Below, in pieces: positions 16,746 to 25,600 of a stretch of 64,000 bases of DNA. The notes beneath the pieces are model-generated. The model saw only the letters and a program-made list of their open reading frames with translations, did no database searches and was not told the origin of the DNA. The DNA comes from Leptospira sp. WS39.C2 (GTDB lineage: Bacteria; Spirochaetota; Leptospiria; Leptospirales; Leptospiraceae), in the NCBI RefSeq assembly GCF_040833965.1, contig NZ_CP162142.1, positions 1,823,001 to 1,887,000 of the forward strand. Reading direction: 5' to 3'. The translations under genes and the position numbers were made by a program. Position 1 is the stretch's first letter, and each line of letters begins with the position of its first letter.

Positions 16746-18259
16746 TCTGGTACATCAAGGACAAGCATGGTTATATCATCCTTATACTCTTCATGTTTTT
16801 CATCAAGGACAGCCATTGCTTTTTCTACAATTTCAGAATTGGATAAATGAATATTATCTAATACAATTTCTGTAAACCGTTCCAATCCAAACAATCCACC
16901 CTCTTTGATTGGAGTTTCCACCACACCGTCTGTATAAAGGATGATTTTATCTCCGGGTTCCACAGGGAAAGATTCGAGTGAATATTGGATGTCATCTCCC
17001 ATTCCTAGTGGTGGACCAGAACTATCAATGTAACGAACTTCTTTTGTGGAAGGTCTAATGATGAATGGTGCATTATGACCAGCATTTACAAACTTCACAA
17101 CTCCAGGTTCATCAAAAACTACAAAAACACCTGTTGCAAAGAAGGATGCTTGTAATCGATTGGCAATAACTTCCCCCAATGAATTAATTGCATGAATTGG
17201 TGCTGGATTTTCTTTCATTATGGACTGTAATGACATTGCCATAACTACTGTTACCAGGGCGGCTGAAACACCATGGCCAGATGCATCTGCCAGAAAAAAT
17301 CCATAAAAGTTTTGTTCTGGAACTTGGAAGTATTGGTATAAATCACCCGATACTTCACGCATTGGTCGATATAATTTTCCGATATTGAATTTTTTGAATT
17401 TTTTAACCGATGGCAAAAATAGTTCCTGAACTTCTTTTCCAATTTGGAGCTCTTGGTTGATTTCTTGGTTGAGTCGAGTAATCGTCGTTACCTTATTCTG
17501 GATCTCTTCAGCCATTTGGTTAAATGACTTCCCTAAACTATCCAACTCATCATCACTTTTGAATTTCCAATTGACACGTGATTCTAAGTTTCCTGTTGCC
17601 ATATCCTTAGATGCAACTTCCAAATCACCCACTCGTTTAAATATAGCGCGGTACACTAAAATTGCAAAAATGATATGAAAAGCGACACCCCAAATGACTG
17701 CATATCCAACTTGGATATACAATTGTTTCAGACGATCTTGGATGCTTGAGATATTAAAATGTGTGAATAAAAATACTTCATTACCATTTGATAGCCGTAT
17801 TGGCAAAAGGAAATCCACCGTAAAATCAGATTCATTTAAGTCCAAACTGTATCTTGCTTTGAACAAATTCCCTTCTTTATCAGAGGACACTTCCTTTGTT
17901 TTTTTCAATACAGATTCTTTTATGGTATTTTCTGAAGTATTGGATTCTGGTTCACTTTGTAGGATCTTTCCATATTGGTCAAAGATGGAAAATTCGCTAA
18001 TTTCATACAGTTTGAGTGTTTTTCGAAAAACTTCAAAACTTTCATCCCGTTCACTTGTAAGTCCTATCGTTTGGATGTCAGTTAGTATGGTATTTGCCAA
18101 ATTTTCGGATTGGAATTGGAAGTTTTTGAGGAGTAAATCCGACTGGTTTTCAAAAATCATCACCGTAAAAAAGATGATATTTAGGAAGGCTAAAAGGGAA
18201 TAAAAGAGTCCAATCTTAAAGCGTAAGGAATTCGTCGTTTTGATTTTGCTTTTGTTCAC
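16742..18259 (-). CDS. Membrane SpoIIE/RsbU-type protein phosphatase with HAMP domain
   Basis: The 505 residues comprise an N-terminal helix (about 12-32), an extracytoplasmic sensor region (about 35-175), a second helix (about 178-200), a HAMP linker (FKRVGDLEVASKDMATGN) with following coiled coil, and a C-terminal PP2C/SpoIIE phosphatase (about 270-505). The metal-binding aspartate motifs are intact: SGDLYQYF, ADASGHGVSAALV, ILYTDGVVET and KDDITMLVLDV. Such proteins dephosphorylate a STAS antagonist in response to a signal outside the membrane. A STAS gene lies nearby at 14861. Start is GTG at 18259 without a clear ribosome-binding site. It is divergent from the 18323 gene across 63 bases that hold a perfect palindrome. 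Confidence 0.92.
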   Translation of the reverse strand: MNKSKIKTTNSLRFKIGLFYSLLAFLNIIFFTVMIFENQSDLLLKNFQFQSENLANTILTDIQTIGLTSERDESFEVFRKTLKLYEISEFSIFDQYGKILQSEPESNTSENTIKESVLKKTKEVSSDKEGNLFKARYSLDLNESDFTVDFLLPIRLSNGNEVFLFTHFNISSIQDRLKQLYIQVGYAVIWGVAFHIIFAILVYRAIFKRVGDLEVASKDMATGNLESRVNWKFKSDDELDSLGKSFNQMAEEIQNKVTTITRLNQEINQELQIGKEVQELFLPSVKKFKKFNIGKLYRPMREVSGDLYQYFQVPEQNFYGFFLADASGHGVSAALVTVVMAMSLQSIMKENPAPIHAINSLGEVIANRLQASFFATGVFVVFDEPGVVKFVNAGHNAPFIIRPSTKEVRYIDSSGPPLGMGDDIQYSLESFPVEPGDKIILYTDGVVETPIKEGGLFGLERFTEIVLDNIHLSNSEIVEKAMAVLDEKHEEYKDDITMLVLDVPE

Positions 18260-18287
18260 GGCAATTACTAGTATTGTCGATAATCAA

Positions 18288-18305
18288 GTGATAGAAATCT
18301 ATCAC
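18288..18305. promoter_or_regulatory. Perfect 8+8 palindrome between divergent genes (candidate operator)
   Basis: GTGATAGA and TCTATCAC form an exact inverted repeat separated by AA, in the 63-base gap between the HAMP/SpoIIE phosphatase gene (minus) and the 18323 gene (plus). Size and symmetry fit a dimeric repressor site. No T-run follows on either strand, so a terminator is less likely. The cognate regulator is not known. Confidence 0.5.
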
Positions 18306-18322
18306 AAAATTGAGATTTTCCA

Positions 18323-19384
18323 TTGGTTTTAAAGATCCACATAGCAAAGATTCCTGAATTTGGCCGAGCACTCATCCTCCTTGGATGTGTAATGTTTGGG
18401 ACAGGGTTATTTGCTGATAAAATCCGATTAAAATCGGGGGAAGTACTGAATGGAAAAGTACAAAATGTGACCCCAACACATGTGGAATGGATAGACCAAG
18501 GCAAACGTTACAAATTCCCCAACGAAGAAGTTCTTGGCATTGACGTTGGTTACGACGGTCTCCCTGCCTGTGCCGATTATAAAACTTTTGGAGTGGAAGA
18601 TTGTGATTTGATCCTCACTCGGCTCACAAAAACAAACGCCAGTTTTTCGAAAAAAAGTAGCCCTTTGGAATTGGAAACCGTTCCCATAAAAAAAATCACA
18701 ACATTAACAATTAAAAAAGAATCGGGCCTACCAGTAGACCGTTACATCCAATTCGGAGCAAAAGGAAAGTGGGTGTTTTCGAACAAAGAGATTTTTGGAA
18801 CATACAAATCCATTGACCGTGGAAAAATGAATTTTGAAACAGATGAGAAAAAAATTGAATCTGCAGATGCCTTAGAATTTGAATCCTTTGAATACCAAAA
18901 CAAATCAGTCATAGCCAAAGTTATCAAAGAAGAAACTCCTAAAGTGATACCTGGGTATGCATCCATTTCGGAAAAAAAATATGGCAAAGCTGCAATTTTG
19001 TTCGGTTCAGCATTTATATCAGGTATGGGAATGTTGTATGAATACAATATGTCCATTAAAGCAATCAACCAGGATATAGATTTGATCCCGACTAGTGATG
19101 GAAGAGTCTTTTTATTTTCGAATACTCTCGGAAATGATCGTTATGAGTTTCATAGGCAAAGGTTTACAATCTATACTGCCGTATTTGCTTCGATCCTTGC
19201 TTATAGTTTCATTGATAGTTTTTATCTGGGACAAAGGGAATCAAACAAAGAATCTTCTCAAGCAGTTTACCTAAAACCAATGTTAGATTACAAAGCAAAT
19301 TCTTCATTTTATCCAATGAATTTTCATTCGCAAAAACCAAATGAATTTTTGCACTATGGTTTTAGTTTTGAATCAAAGTTTTAA
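18323..19384 (+). CDS. Hypothetical envelope protein with N-terminal signal and two internal helices
   Basis: The 353-residue frame starts at TTG 18323; an ATG at 18392 would fall inside the signal-like segment (ALILLGCVMFGTGLFA), so the earlier start is preferred though weak. After the signal comes a short beta region, DKIRLKSGEVLNGKVQNVTPTHVEW, a pattern also seen at the C-terminus of the 15198 TPR protein. A second similar stretch lies at about 140-200. Two hydrophobic segments (KAAILFGSAFISGMGMLYEY near 216 and IYTAVFASILAYSFIDSFYL near 280) look membrane-embedded. No recognised enzymatic motif. The gene is divergent from the phosphatase-TPR pair and may belong to the same envelope function; that is inference. 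Confidence 0.75.
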   Translation: MVLKIHIAKIPEFGRALILLGCVMFGTGLFADKIRLKSGEVLNGKVQNVTPTHVEWIDQGKRYKFPNEEVLGIDVGYDGLPACADYKTFGVEDCDLILTRLTKTNASFSKKSSPLELETVPIKKITTLTIKKESGLPVDRYIQFGAKGKWVFSNKEIFGTYKSIDRGKMNFETDEKKIESADALEFESFEYQNKSVIAKVIKEETPKVIPGYASISEKKYGKAAILFGSAFISGMGMLYEYNMSIKAINQDIDLIPTSDGRVFLFSNTLGNDRYEFHRQRFTIYTAVFASILAYSFIDSFYLGQRESNKESSQAVYLKPMLDYKANSSFYPMNFHSQKPNEFLHYGFSFESKF

Positions 19385-19394
19385 TAATAAAAAC

Positions 19395-20741
19395 TTAAAC
19401 TTGGACTTTTCTTAAAAATAAGTTTTTTAAATTTTGTTTGAAACGAAAAAAATTCCATTTCATTAAAAATTGAATAGGAATGGAATCGAGTTGGCACATA
19501 ACACCACAATTTCCTTCTTCATTTTCCCGGCTCCAAAGTACCTTACCTTTTAAACCTGAAAAACAATTTAATCCTAACCAAAGATCAAAGCTGGCACTCG
19601 TGCCACTTGGGTAATTTTGGGAAGTTGGAAGGTAAAATAAATTTGCCTTGATATGAAAAATAGCAGAGTTTTCTTCTTTTTCTTTTACATGCATATCGAC
19701 AGAACTAAAAAGTGGAACAGCAAGCATTCTATCCCGGAAAAAATAAGGATTTAAAATTCCCGCAAAGAAAAACATTAAAGCAAGGACCATAGGATAAATG
19801 ACAAACAAGGCAAAATAATCCTGAATGAGTAAATCAGGAAACTTCCTTGTGATCCATTCAGGAGATTCATTTAATAAGTAAATCGAAAGGATGCTAGGGA
19901 TCAAAAAAAATACGGTCAAGATAGTATGTCGAAGGTTTGGGTATTGGAATAACCGAATGCCCGAAGTCGAAATATGTTTTTGTACATTTTGAATCCATCC
20001 TTCATGACGGTTGTGGCGGGAAAGGATTTGATATTCTTCCATACTCATATCCATCAATTTTAAGATATGACCTGGAACAAGAATCCTAGATTTTGCGATA
20101 GTAAGTTCTAATAGGAAAAATAATGATAAAATACAAATAGGTAAAATCACAAGAAGGTCAATTTCTTGGAAAAGGGAGAGGTTGTACAATCCATGGAAAA
20201 ACACACAGATAAAAAATCCAAAGAGAAGATTCCCCCACTTAAACACTGGATTTTTGTGAAAGAGAAACATCATTGTATAAGCACCTACTAAACCACCATT
20301 CATCATGTGGATTGGCAGTGCCGTGATTGACCTTAAAACTTGCGACCAAAGACCAGAGTTGATGAAATACAAAATGTTTTCAACAAGACCAAACCCACCA
20401 CCAAGAACTAGACCATAAAATATCCCATCGGTCACGGTAAATTCATCTTGGTTTTTGCGAAAGAACATGTAAATACCTAGCAGTTTTGCAAATTCTTCAA
20501 TGAAAGAGGATAAAAAAAAGGAATTCCAAACGGGTCCACCACCAGGGACCCATTGTAAAAACAAAGCTTGTAATCCGATAGCGATCCCTGCACTAAACAA
20601 AGAAAAAGCAAAAGCCGTGTATTGCAAAAATCCTTCGGTAAAACGATAAAAATGGAAACGGTAAAAAGAATAATAGAATGCTAACGTACAAACATTAATG
20701 AGAAAAATGACCAGACTGGGGATGGTGATTTGTATGGGCAT
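19395..20741 (-). CDS. PrsW-family intramembrane metalloprotease with C-terminal extension
   Basis: A 448-residue multi-helix protein. The PrsW motifs are present in order: EEFAK (E82, E83) at the end of a helix, GFGLVENILYF (E121), a PIH motif (H145) and FFHGLYN (H183). In Bacillus subtilis, PrsW makes the first cut of an anti-sigma factor during envelope stress. Here the catalytic core occupies about residues 1-200. It is followed by a cytoplasmic region, three more helices (about 270-345), and a beta-rich C-terminal stretch (about 360-430, with KGKVLWSRENEEGN) that could be PilZ-like, although no RxxxR signature is seen. The added half is not part of standard PrsW. Genes for a VWA/MoxR pair lie immediately upstream on the same strand, after a 60-base gap. 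Confidence 0.82.
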   Translation of the reverse strand: MPIQITIPSLVIFLINVCTLAFYYSFYRFHFYRFTEGFLQYTAFAFSLFSAGIAIGLQALFLQWVPGGGPVWNSFFLSSFIEEFAKLLGIYMFFRKNQDEFTVTDGIFYGLVLGGGFGLVENILYFINSGLWSQVLRSITALPIHMMNGGLVGAYTMMFLFHKNPVFKWGNLLFGFFICVFFHGLYNLSLFQEIDLLVILPICILSLFFLLELTIAKSRILVPGHILKLMDMSMEEYQILSRHNRHEGWIQNVQKHISTSGIRLFQYPNLRHTILTVFFLIPSILSIYLLNESPEWITRKFPDLLIQDYFALFVIYPMVLALMFFFAGILNPYFFRDRMLAVPLFSSVDMHVKEKEENSAIFHIKANLFYLPTSQNYPSGTSASFDLWLGLNCFSGLKGKVLWSRENEEGNCGVMCQLDSIPIQFLMKWNFFRFKQNLKNLFLRKVQV

Positions 20742-20801
20742 TTACTTTTATTAACGACAAAAGATGTAAAGAAAATGAACGAAAACCATCGATTCTTGCC
20801 C

Positions 20802-22004
20802 TTAAACTAAATGTTTCACAGCCTTTCGTAAACCTTCAATGGTTAGGGGAAACATGGCCACGACATCCTCGATGGCTTCGATGGTGGGAGCACCCCAAAA
20901 TCGTTTTGGTTCCGGGTTTAACCAAACTGAGTCAGGAAAATATCCAACAAGTTCCTTCAAACAATCCAAACCACTTTTGGCTTTTTTTTCCTTTTCTTCT
21001 TTAGAATGGGAATGATACGCATAAACATTGTAAGGTGTACCCATGAGTTCATAAGGAGCCATATAAGCATCTCCTACAAAAATGAGTTTTGTATTTTTCC
21101 TATACTTTTCTTCAAAATGTTTTAAAGAGATTCGAGACTGAAATTCGTGATTTGCATAAAGATATTCATGGAAGATATTATGGAAAAAGTAATTATGTAC
21201 TTCTTTGAAATGATACAAACCACGGCTTGCACTAAAAAGTTTACTAACCCTTTCTGAATGAGGGGTCATACTCCCCCCAATGTCCATTATGAGAACTAAC
21301 CTTAGAGAGTTTTTTCGTTCTCGTTCTTCCACAAGTTCAATTTCCCCTCCATTTTCGCAGGTTTTATCGATGGTTTTGTCAACATGTAACTCTCGTTTTC
21401 CTTCCTTTTTCAAAAAACGAAGTTCTTTTAGAGCCAATTGGATAGAACGAGTGTCAAGGATCTCATCTTCTCTGTATGCCTTGTATTTTCTTTCATTCCA
21501 AAGACTGACCCCAGAACGATTCCCTTGGCCTTCCGTATTCCCACCTATCGATAAACCATTGGGGTTAAAACCTGAATTTCCAAATGGGCTTGTACCAGAA
21601 GTTCCCACCCACTTACTCCCTCCGTCGTGGCGTTCTTTTTGTTCAGCGAGTCTTTTTTTCAATTCCTCTATGACTTCGTCCATACTTAGGTTAGGTGCTT
21701 TTTCTTTTTGTTCGTCAGATAAGTGTTTGGGGATGTTTTCTTGCAACCATTCAAAAAGTATATCGCGGAATTCAATCCTTTGTTCCTTCCAACTTCCGAA
21801 CGTTTTGCCAAATGCTAAATCATAAGAATCATAATGTTTTAAATCTTTTGCAAAATTAAGCCTTCCCACTCTATATAATTGTTCGAGTGAGATGTATCCA
21901 GTTGGGTCAGTCAGTTTTCGGATACTTTCTAAAAATGCAAGTAGTTCTCCCGTAGAACAAGGAACTGTTTCTTTTCGCAAATTGTAGAAAAACTCGAGGA
22001 ACAT
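20802..22004 (-). CDS. VWA-domain protein, CoxE-like, partner of MoxR ATPase
   Basis: A 400-residue cytoplasmic protein. The N-terminal half is helical with a charged Gly/Ser/Asn linker (about 125-170). The C-terminal half is a von Willebrand A domain whose metal-site loop reads MDIGGSMTPHSERV (D241), the DxGGS variant of DxSxS seen in CoxE-like proteins. Later segments include YFFHNIFHEYLY and IFVGDAYMAPYEL. Proteins of this type work with a MoxR AAA+ ATPase to remodel or activate a client complex; CoxE/CoxD in CO dehydrogenase maturation is the named example. The MoxR gene ends one base upstream. The client is unknown and no CO dehydrogenase is nearby. Confidence 0.88.
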   Translation of the reverse strand: MFLEFFYNLRKETVPCSTGELLAFLESIRKLTDPTGYISLEQLYRVGRLNFAKDLKHYDSYDLAFGKTFGSWKEQRIEFRDILFEWLQENIPKHLSDEQKEKAPNLSMDEVIEELKKRLAEQKERHDGGSKWVGTSGTSPFGNSGFNPNGLSIGGNTEGQGNRSGVSLWNERKYKAYREDEILDTRSIQLALKELRFLKKEGKRELHVDKTIDKTCENGGEIELVEERERKNSLRLVLIMDIGGSMTPHSERVSKLFSASRGLYHFKEVHNYFFHNIFHEYLYANHEFQSRISLKHFEEKYRKNTKLIFVGDAYMAPYELMGTPYNVYAYHSHSKEEKEKKAKSGLDCLKELVGYFPDSVWLNPEPKRFWGAPTIEAIEDVVAMFPLTIEGLRKAVKHLV

Positions 22005-22005
22005 T

Positions 22006-22794
22006 TTAGTTTAAATACACTCTGTAATCATCTTCCGATTTGAACAAAGTACCTGCAAATGGGATTTTACTCGATTCCAAAGTTTCACCAGACACAAGTA
22101 AAACTTGAATCCAATCTAATAATTCACTCGTTGAAGGTTTTTTCCTAAGACTTTCTATTTTACGGATCGAATAAAACATAGCAAGGGCCTTTTCCATAAA
22201 CTCTGTTTCAATGGAGGGATAATGTGCTTTGATGATATCTTTCATAGATTCACGTTTAGGAAATTCAATGTAATGGAATATACATCGCCTTAAAAAAGCG
22301 TCAGGGAGTTCCTTCTCGTTATTTGAAGTGATGATGACAATGGGTCGTTCTTTTGCAACAATGTGTTCTTTTGTTTCCGGGATAAAAAATTCCATTTTAT
22401 CTAATTCGAGTAATAAATCATTGGGGAACTCAATGTCCGCCTTATCAATTTCGTCGATGAGAACGACTGATTTTTTAGGATGGAGGAAGGCTTCCCCAAG
22501 TGCCCCGAGCCGGATATAATTTTTTACGTCCCTAACTCGGATCATCGCTTCTTCTTCTGGAAACCGAGAGTCGTTTAAGCGAGAAACTGCATCATAAAAA
22601 TACAATCCTTCTTTGGCAAGGCTTGTCGATTTGATATGCCAACGATAAAAAGGGAGATTTTTTGTCTCTGCTAAGAAACTGGCGAGGAGGGTTTTGCCTG
22701 TTCCTGGTTCTCCTTTTAAAAGGAGCGGACGTTTTGTGATCTCAGCCACTTGTACTGCTTCTTTTAAGTCTTCTGATAGGATATAATCTGGCAT
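22006..22794 (-). CDS. MoxR-family AAA+ ATPase
   Basis: The 262-residue protein is a single AAA+ module. Walker A is GEPGTGKT (28-35), Walker B VVLIDEIDKAD (D114, E115), sensor 1 IITSNNEKELPDAF, and the arginine finger lies in FLRRC. The C-terminal helical lid contains KKPSTSELLDWIQVLL, characteristic of MoxR proteins. It probably acts as an ATP-driven chaperone with the downstream VWA protein, whose gene starts one base later. Neighbouring genes encode a PrsW-like protease and, divergently, a large unknown protein coupled to a nitrilase-fold protein, all of which could be functionally related. Confidence 0.92.
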   Translation of the reverse strand: MPDYILSEDLKEAVQVAEITKRPLLLKGEPGTGKTLLASFLAETKNLPFYRWHIKSTSLAKEGLYFYDAVSRLNDSRFPEEEAMIRVRDVKNYIRLGALGEAFLHPKKSVVLIDEIDKADIEFPNDLLLELDKMEFFIPETKEHIVAKERPIVIITSNNEKELPDAFLRRCIFHYIEFPKRESMKDIIKAHYPSIETEFMEKALAMFYSIRKIESLRKKPSTSELLDWIQVLLVSGETLESSKIPFAGTLFKSEDDYRVYLN

Positions 22795-22909
22795 GGTCTT
22801 TCCTTTTGGACTCCAATCTTTTTCGAAAAACGGGGGAATCTACTAAAAATTGCTTTTTGAAAGAAACTTCTGTTCCTATATTGAGAAATTGGAACGATAG
22901 TAAACATAT

Positions 22910-24838
22910 ATGGGCGATTTCGATAATACAAAGCGGGCCATTGGCGTTGGTAAACTGGACGATTCTCAAAGAAAGGATATGTTCAATAAGTTTAAAAGCG
23001 CTGGTGGAGAAGTCATCAAAGAGAAAACACCTCCGAAAGAAGATGAAAGCAAAAGAAGTCGTCCTGAACCAAAAGTCAGACAAGGTTCCGTTTCACGTGG
23101 CAGTGATGAAGGAAGGTCAAGATCGGGCGGAGGTGGTTCCTCTTCGGGAGGGAGTTCCTCTAAACAGGATAGTGATTCTTATAAATCACAAGCCGATTCC
23201 AAAGCACAATACGAAAAAGAAATCAGTAGTTTTTCAGCAAGATTTTCTATCAAACTAAAATGTTGGCTCTCACGAGTCACATCATTTGGTTCGAGTGACC
23301 TCACACCAAAATTTATGCATGATTTTTCGATCCGCGGAAAACAAGCACTCATTGAATTACAATATAGTGGTAACGAGTTACTAGCAAACCAACAATACTC
23401 TCCACAACTCAGCAAAGCTCTAGATCGGATTAACCCCCTACTCGTTGAATTATTGGCGATGGGGCAAAAATTATACAATGGACCAGAACTAACTGACATC
23501 ACTGAACCAATCATGGTTGCTCCCGAGTCTCCTGTTGCCATCGAAAGAGTAAAAAATCAAATTTATTCTTTATTTAAAAGAATGTACGTCCTTTACCCTT
23601 ACCAAGAAACATTAAAAAAATCGTTTTCCCAGGCTTACGACGAATTACAAAAGTTAGAGGGTAAACCATCTCTTATTTATGCAAATAAAAAACGTAAAGT
23701 ATTACAAGAAATAGACACCTTGTTTGAGGGATTTTTTGACCGATTGTATTTAGTAGTCATTCGGGCAGAAAATAAAAATATCCCACTAATATCTCGTTAT
23801 ATGGAAAACCTGCTTGGTATCACACAAGATGACAAACCGGGGCAACGTAAATCTGGAGAAAATGTTCCTGGTGGTAAAGCTGTAGAGACTAAAGAAGATA
23901 AAGAAGCGGATAAATCCAAGGAAGAAGACAAAAAGGAAGAAGAAGTTCCACTTTCCAAAGAACAAGCTTATGGTTTTCGACTCATGGAGATGTATTCCAT
24001 ATCCAAATTAAGGAAAAAATTTGATCCAAAAAATGAATTTTCTAATATTCCTGATTCTGACAAAGCTCTTTTAGCACTTTTTTATTTTTATGAATTCGAC
24101 GATGAATACTCATTTGTGATGACCACAAAAAAAATTGATATCAAACCTGGTTCAATTAACGGAGTAAAGGTGGACTATCGCCAAAAGATGTTGGATATAT
24201 ATGAAAGTACACGAACGATCATTGACCAATTCCGTATTTACCACGATATCTTGAGAGAGTTAGAAAAACACAAAGCGAACCCAGGGCCTAATTATATTGA
24301 AGCTTCTAAAAAACTTACTGGGATTGAACAAAAACGTACAGGACAATCCAGAACTGTACGAATGGCTATCAAAGAATTTAGTTTAAAGTCGAGAGATTCC
24401 CTACTCACACTCATCAAAGATATGAAGGGAAAAAAAGAAATTGTCGCAAACATGAATGATGTTTTGACCTTAGATTCAATGGAGTCAAGAAAACGGCTGA
24501 ACAAAAAACCTGTAAAACAATGTATCATGGAAGCTTATTGTTACTTACTTGCCTTACATGATCGAATTGAAACAGGAGATTTGTTTGGTGGCCTTGTGGA
24601 ACTTACTCCTGAACAAATGAAATCTTCTTTTGGAGTAGGATCTGATGAAGTAAAGGAAACTGGTTCTCCTGATGCGAGTGATTTAGAGAATGATTCCTCA
24701 CAAGAAGTCGAAGGAAAAAATAAATCAAATCAAGAAGAAGATTTAAATTCTGATCCTTCTGCTTCTCTTCAAACAAATGAAGACAGTATCGATGACCTTT
24801 CTGATGATGACATATTACCTACAGGGAACCCTTTTTAA
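22910..24838 (+). CDS. Large hypothetical cytoplasmic protein with disordered ends
   Basis: A 642-residue protein with no signal peptide or convincing membrane segment. Layout: a polar, Gly/Ser- and Lys/Arg-rich disordered N-terminus (about 1-100); an alpha-helical domain (about 100-305); an acidic Lys/Glu linker (about 315-345); a second helical domain (about 350-560); and a very acidic Ser/Asp/Glu tail (about 585-642). No catalytic motif is recognised. It starts at ATG 22910, divergent from the MoxR gene, and its TAA overlaps the ATG of the nitrilase-fold gene by one base, so those two are translationally coupled. I do not recognise the family; a scaffold or adaptor role is a guess from its layout only. 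Confidence 0.8.
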   Translation: MGDFDNTKRAIGVGKLDDSQRKDMFNKFKSAGGEVIKEKTPPKEDESKRSRPEPKVRQGSVSRGSDEGRSRSGGGGSSSGGSSSKQDSDSYKSQADSKAQYEKEISSFSARFSIKLKCWLSRVTSFGSSDLTPKFMHDFSIRGKQALIELQYSGNELLANQQYSPQLSKALDRINPLLVELLAMGQKLYNGPELTDITEPIMVAPESPVAIERVKNQIYSLFKRMYVLYPYQETLKKSFSQAYDELQKLEGKPSLIYANKKRKVLQEIDTLFEGFFDRLYLVVIRAENKNIPLISRYMENLLGITQDDKPGQRKSGENVPGGKAVETKEDKEADKSKEEDKKEEEVPLSKEQAYGFRLMEMYSISKLRKKFDPKNEFSNIPDSDKALLALFYFYEFDDEYSFVMTTKKIDIKPGSINGVKVDYRQKMLDIYESTRTIIDQFRIYHDILRELEKHKANPGPNYIEASKKLTGIEQKRTGQSRTVRMAIKEFSLKSRDSLLTLIKDMKGKKEIVANMNDVLTLDSMESRKRLNKKPVKQCIMEAYCYLLALHDRIETGDLFGGLVELTPEQMKSSFGVGSDEVKETGSPDASDLENDSSQEVEGKNKSNQEEDLNSDPSASLQTNEDSIDDLSDDDILPTGNPF

Positions 24839-25548
24839 TGGCAGTCATCAAAATCGCAATTTATCAAAAGAATATACACAAACGATTTTCGCAAGAAGAG
24901 ATCATAAAAATCCAACAAAGTAAGGCTCAATTTTTATTACTCCCAGAAGGATATCCGCATTTTTTCCAAAGTAGTTCTCCAAGTGATGGAGCAAAACATG
25001 AGAAAGAATACCAAGACCATCTTTTGGAAATTTCTGAAAAATTTACAGGTGTGATTCTAGGTGGAAGCCATTATCGAAATAATGATAACGGAAAATTAGT
25101 CGCAGCTTTACCTATTGTACAATCACTAGTGTTAGTTGACTTTTATGAGAAAAAAACTTTAAATCCCAACATTGATCTTTCTGTTCAAAATGGTTCTACT
25201 GAATCAATTTTTATCATGGGTGGTCTGCGATTTGGATTATTACTCGGTGAAGATTTTCAGAACAAAATCATTTGGGAAGAATTCAAAAAAGAAGGAATTG
25301 AAATTATTTTTCATTTGGATACAACAAAACCAAATAAAACTTATGAAGAAGATCTAAGTGATTATGAAACTCTTGCAAAAGAAAAGAATATCCACTTGAT
25401 TCGAGTCTGTGGCACTACTGAAGGTATTCCGGCACGAAGTTTATATGCATCCCCTTCTGGAATCAATTGGAAAGTGGGAAAAGTGGAAGAAGACAAAGAC
25501 GTTTTTAAGACTTTATCTGTGAATGTGATGAGAAGTTATCTTCTATAA
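24838..25548 (+). CDS. Nitrilase-superfamily fold protein lacking the catalytic cysteine
   Basis: The 236-residue protein follows the carbon-nitrogen hydrolase pattern: a Glu in FLLLPEGYP (E37), a Lys in FYEKKTLNP (K105/106), and the strand-turn before the nucleophile elbow. The nucleophile position reads FGLLLGEDFQN, where active enzymes have a pattern like G.LICYD; the Cys is replaced by Gly137. The C-terminal half (EEFKKEGIEIIFHLDTT) keeps the fold. It is therefore probably not an amidase and may bind a ligand or a partner. Its ATG overlaps the TAA of the preceding 642-residue gene, which suggests a stoichiometric partner. Length is slightly short for the family. Confidence 0.72.
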   Translation: MAVIKIAIYQKNIHKRFSQEEIIKIQQSKAQFLLLPEGYPHFFQSSSPSDGAKHEKEYQDHLLEISEKFTGVILGGSHYRNNDNGKLVAALPIVQSLVLVDFYEKKTLNPNIDLSVQNGSTESIFIMGGLRFGLLLGEDFQNKIIWEEFKKEGIEIIFHLDTTKPNKTYEEDLSDYETLAKEKNIHLIRVCGTTEGIPARSLYASPSGINWKVGKVEEDKDVFKTLSVNVMRSYLL

Positions 25549-25600
25549 AAATTGAATTTTCAATTTAAAGCTAATTACGAACCAACATTTGTAGACTTAA

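Noticed and set aside
21280..21825. 181-residue plus-strand frame opposite the VWA gene
   Set aside because: The sense protein has the DxGGS metal-site loop and is adjacent to its MoxR partner; the antisense frame is Ser/Pro/Phe-rich.
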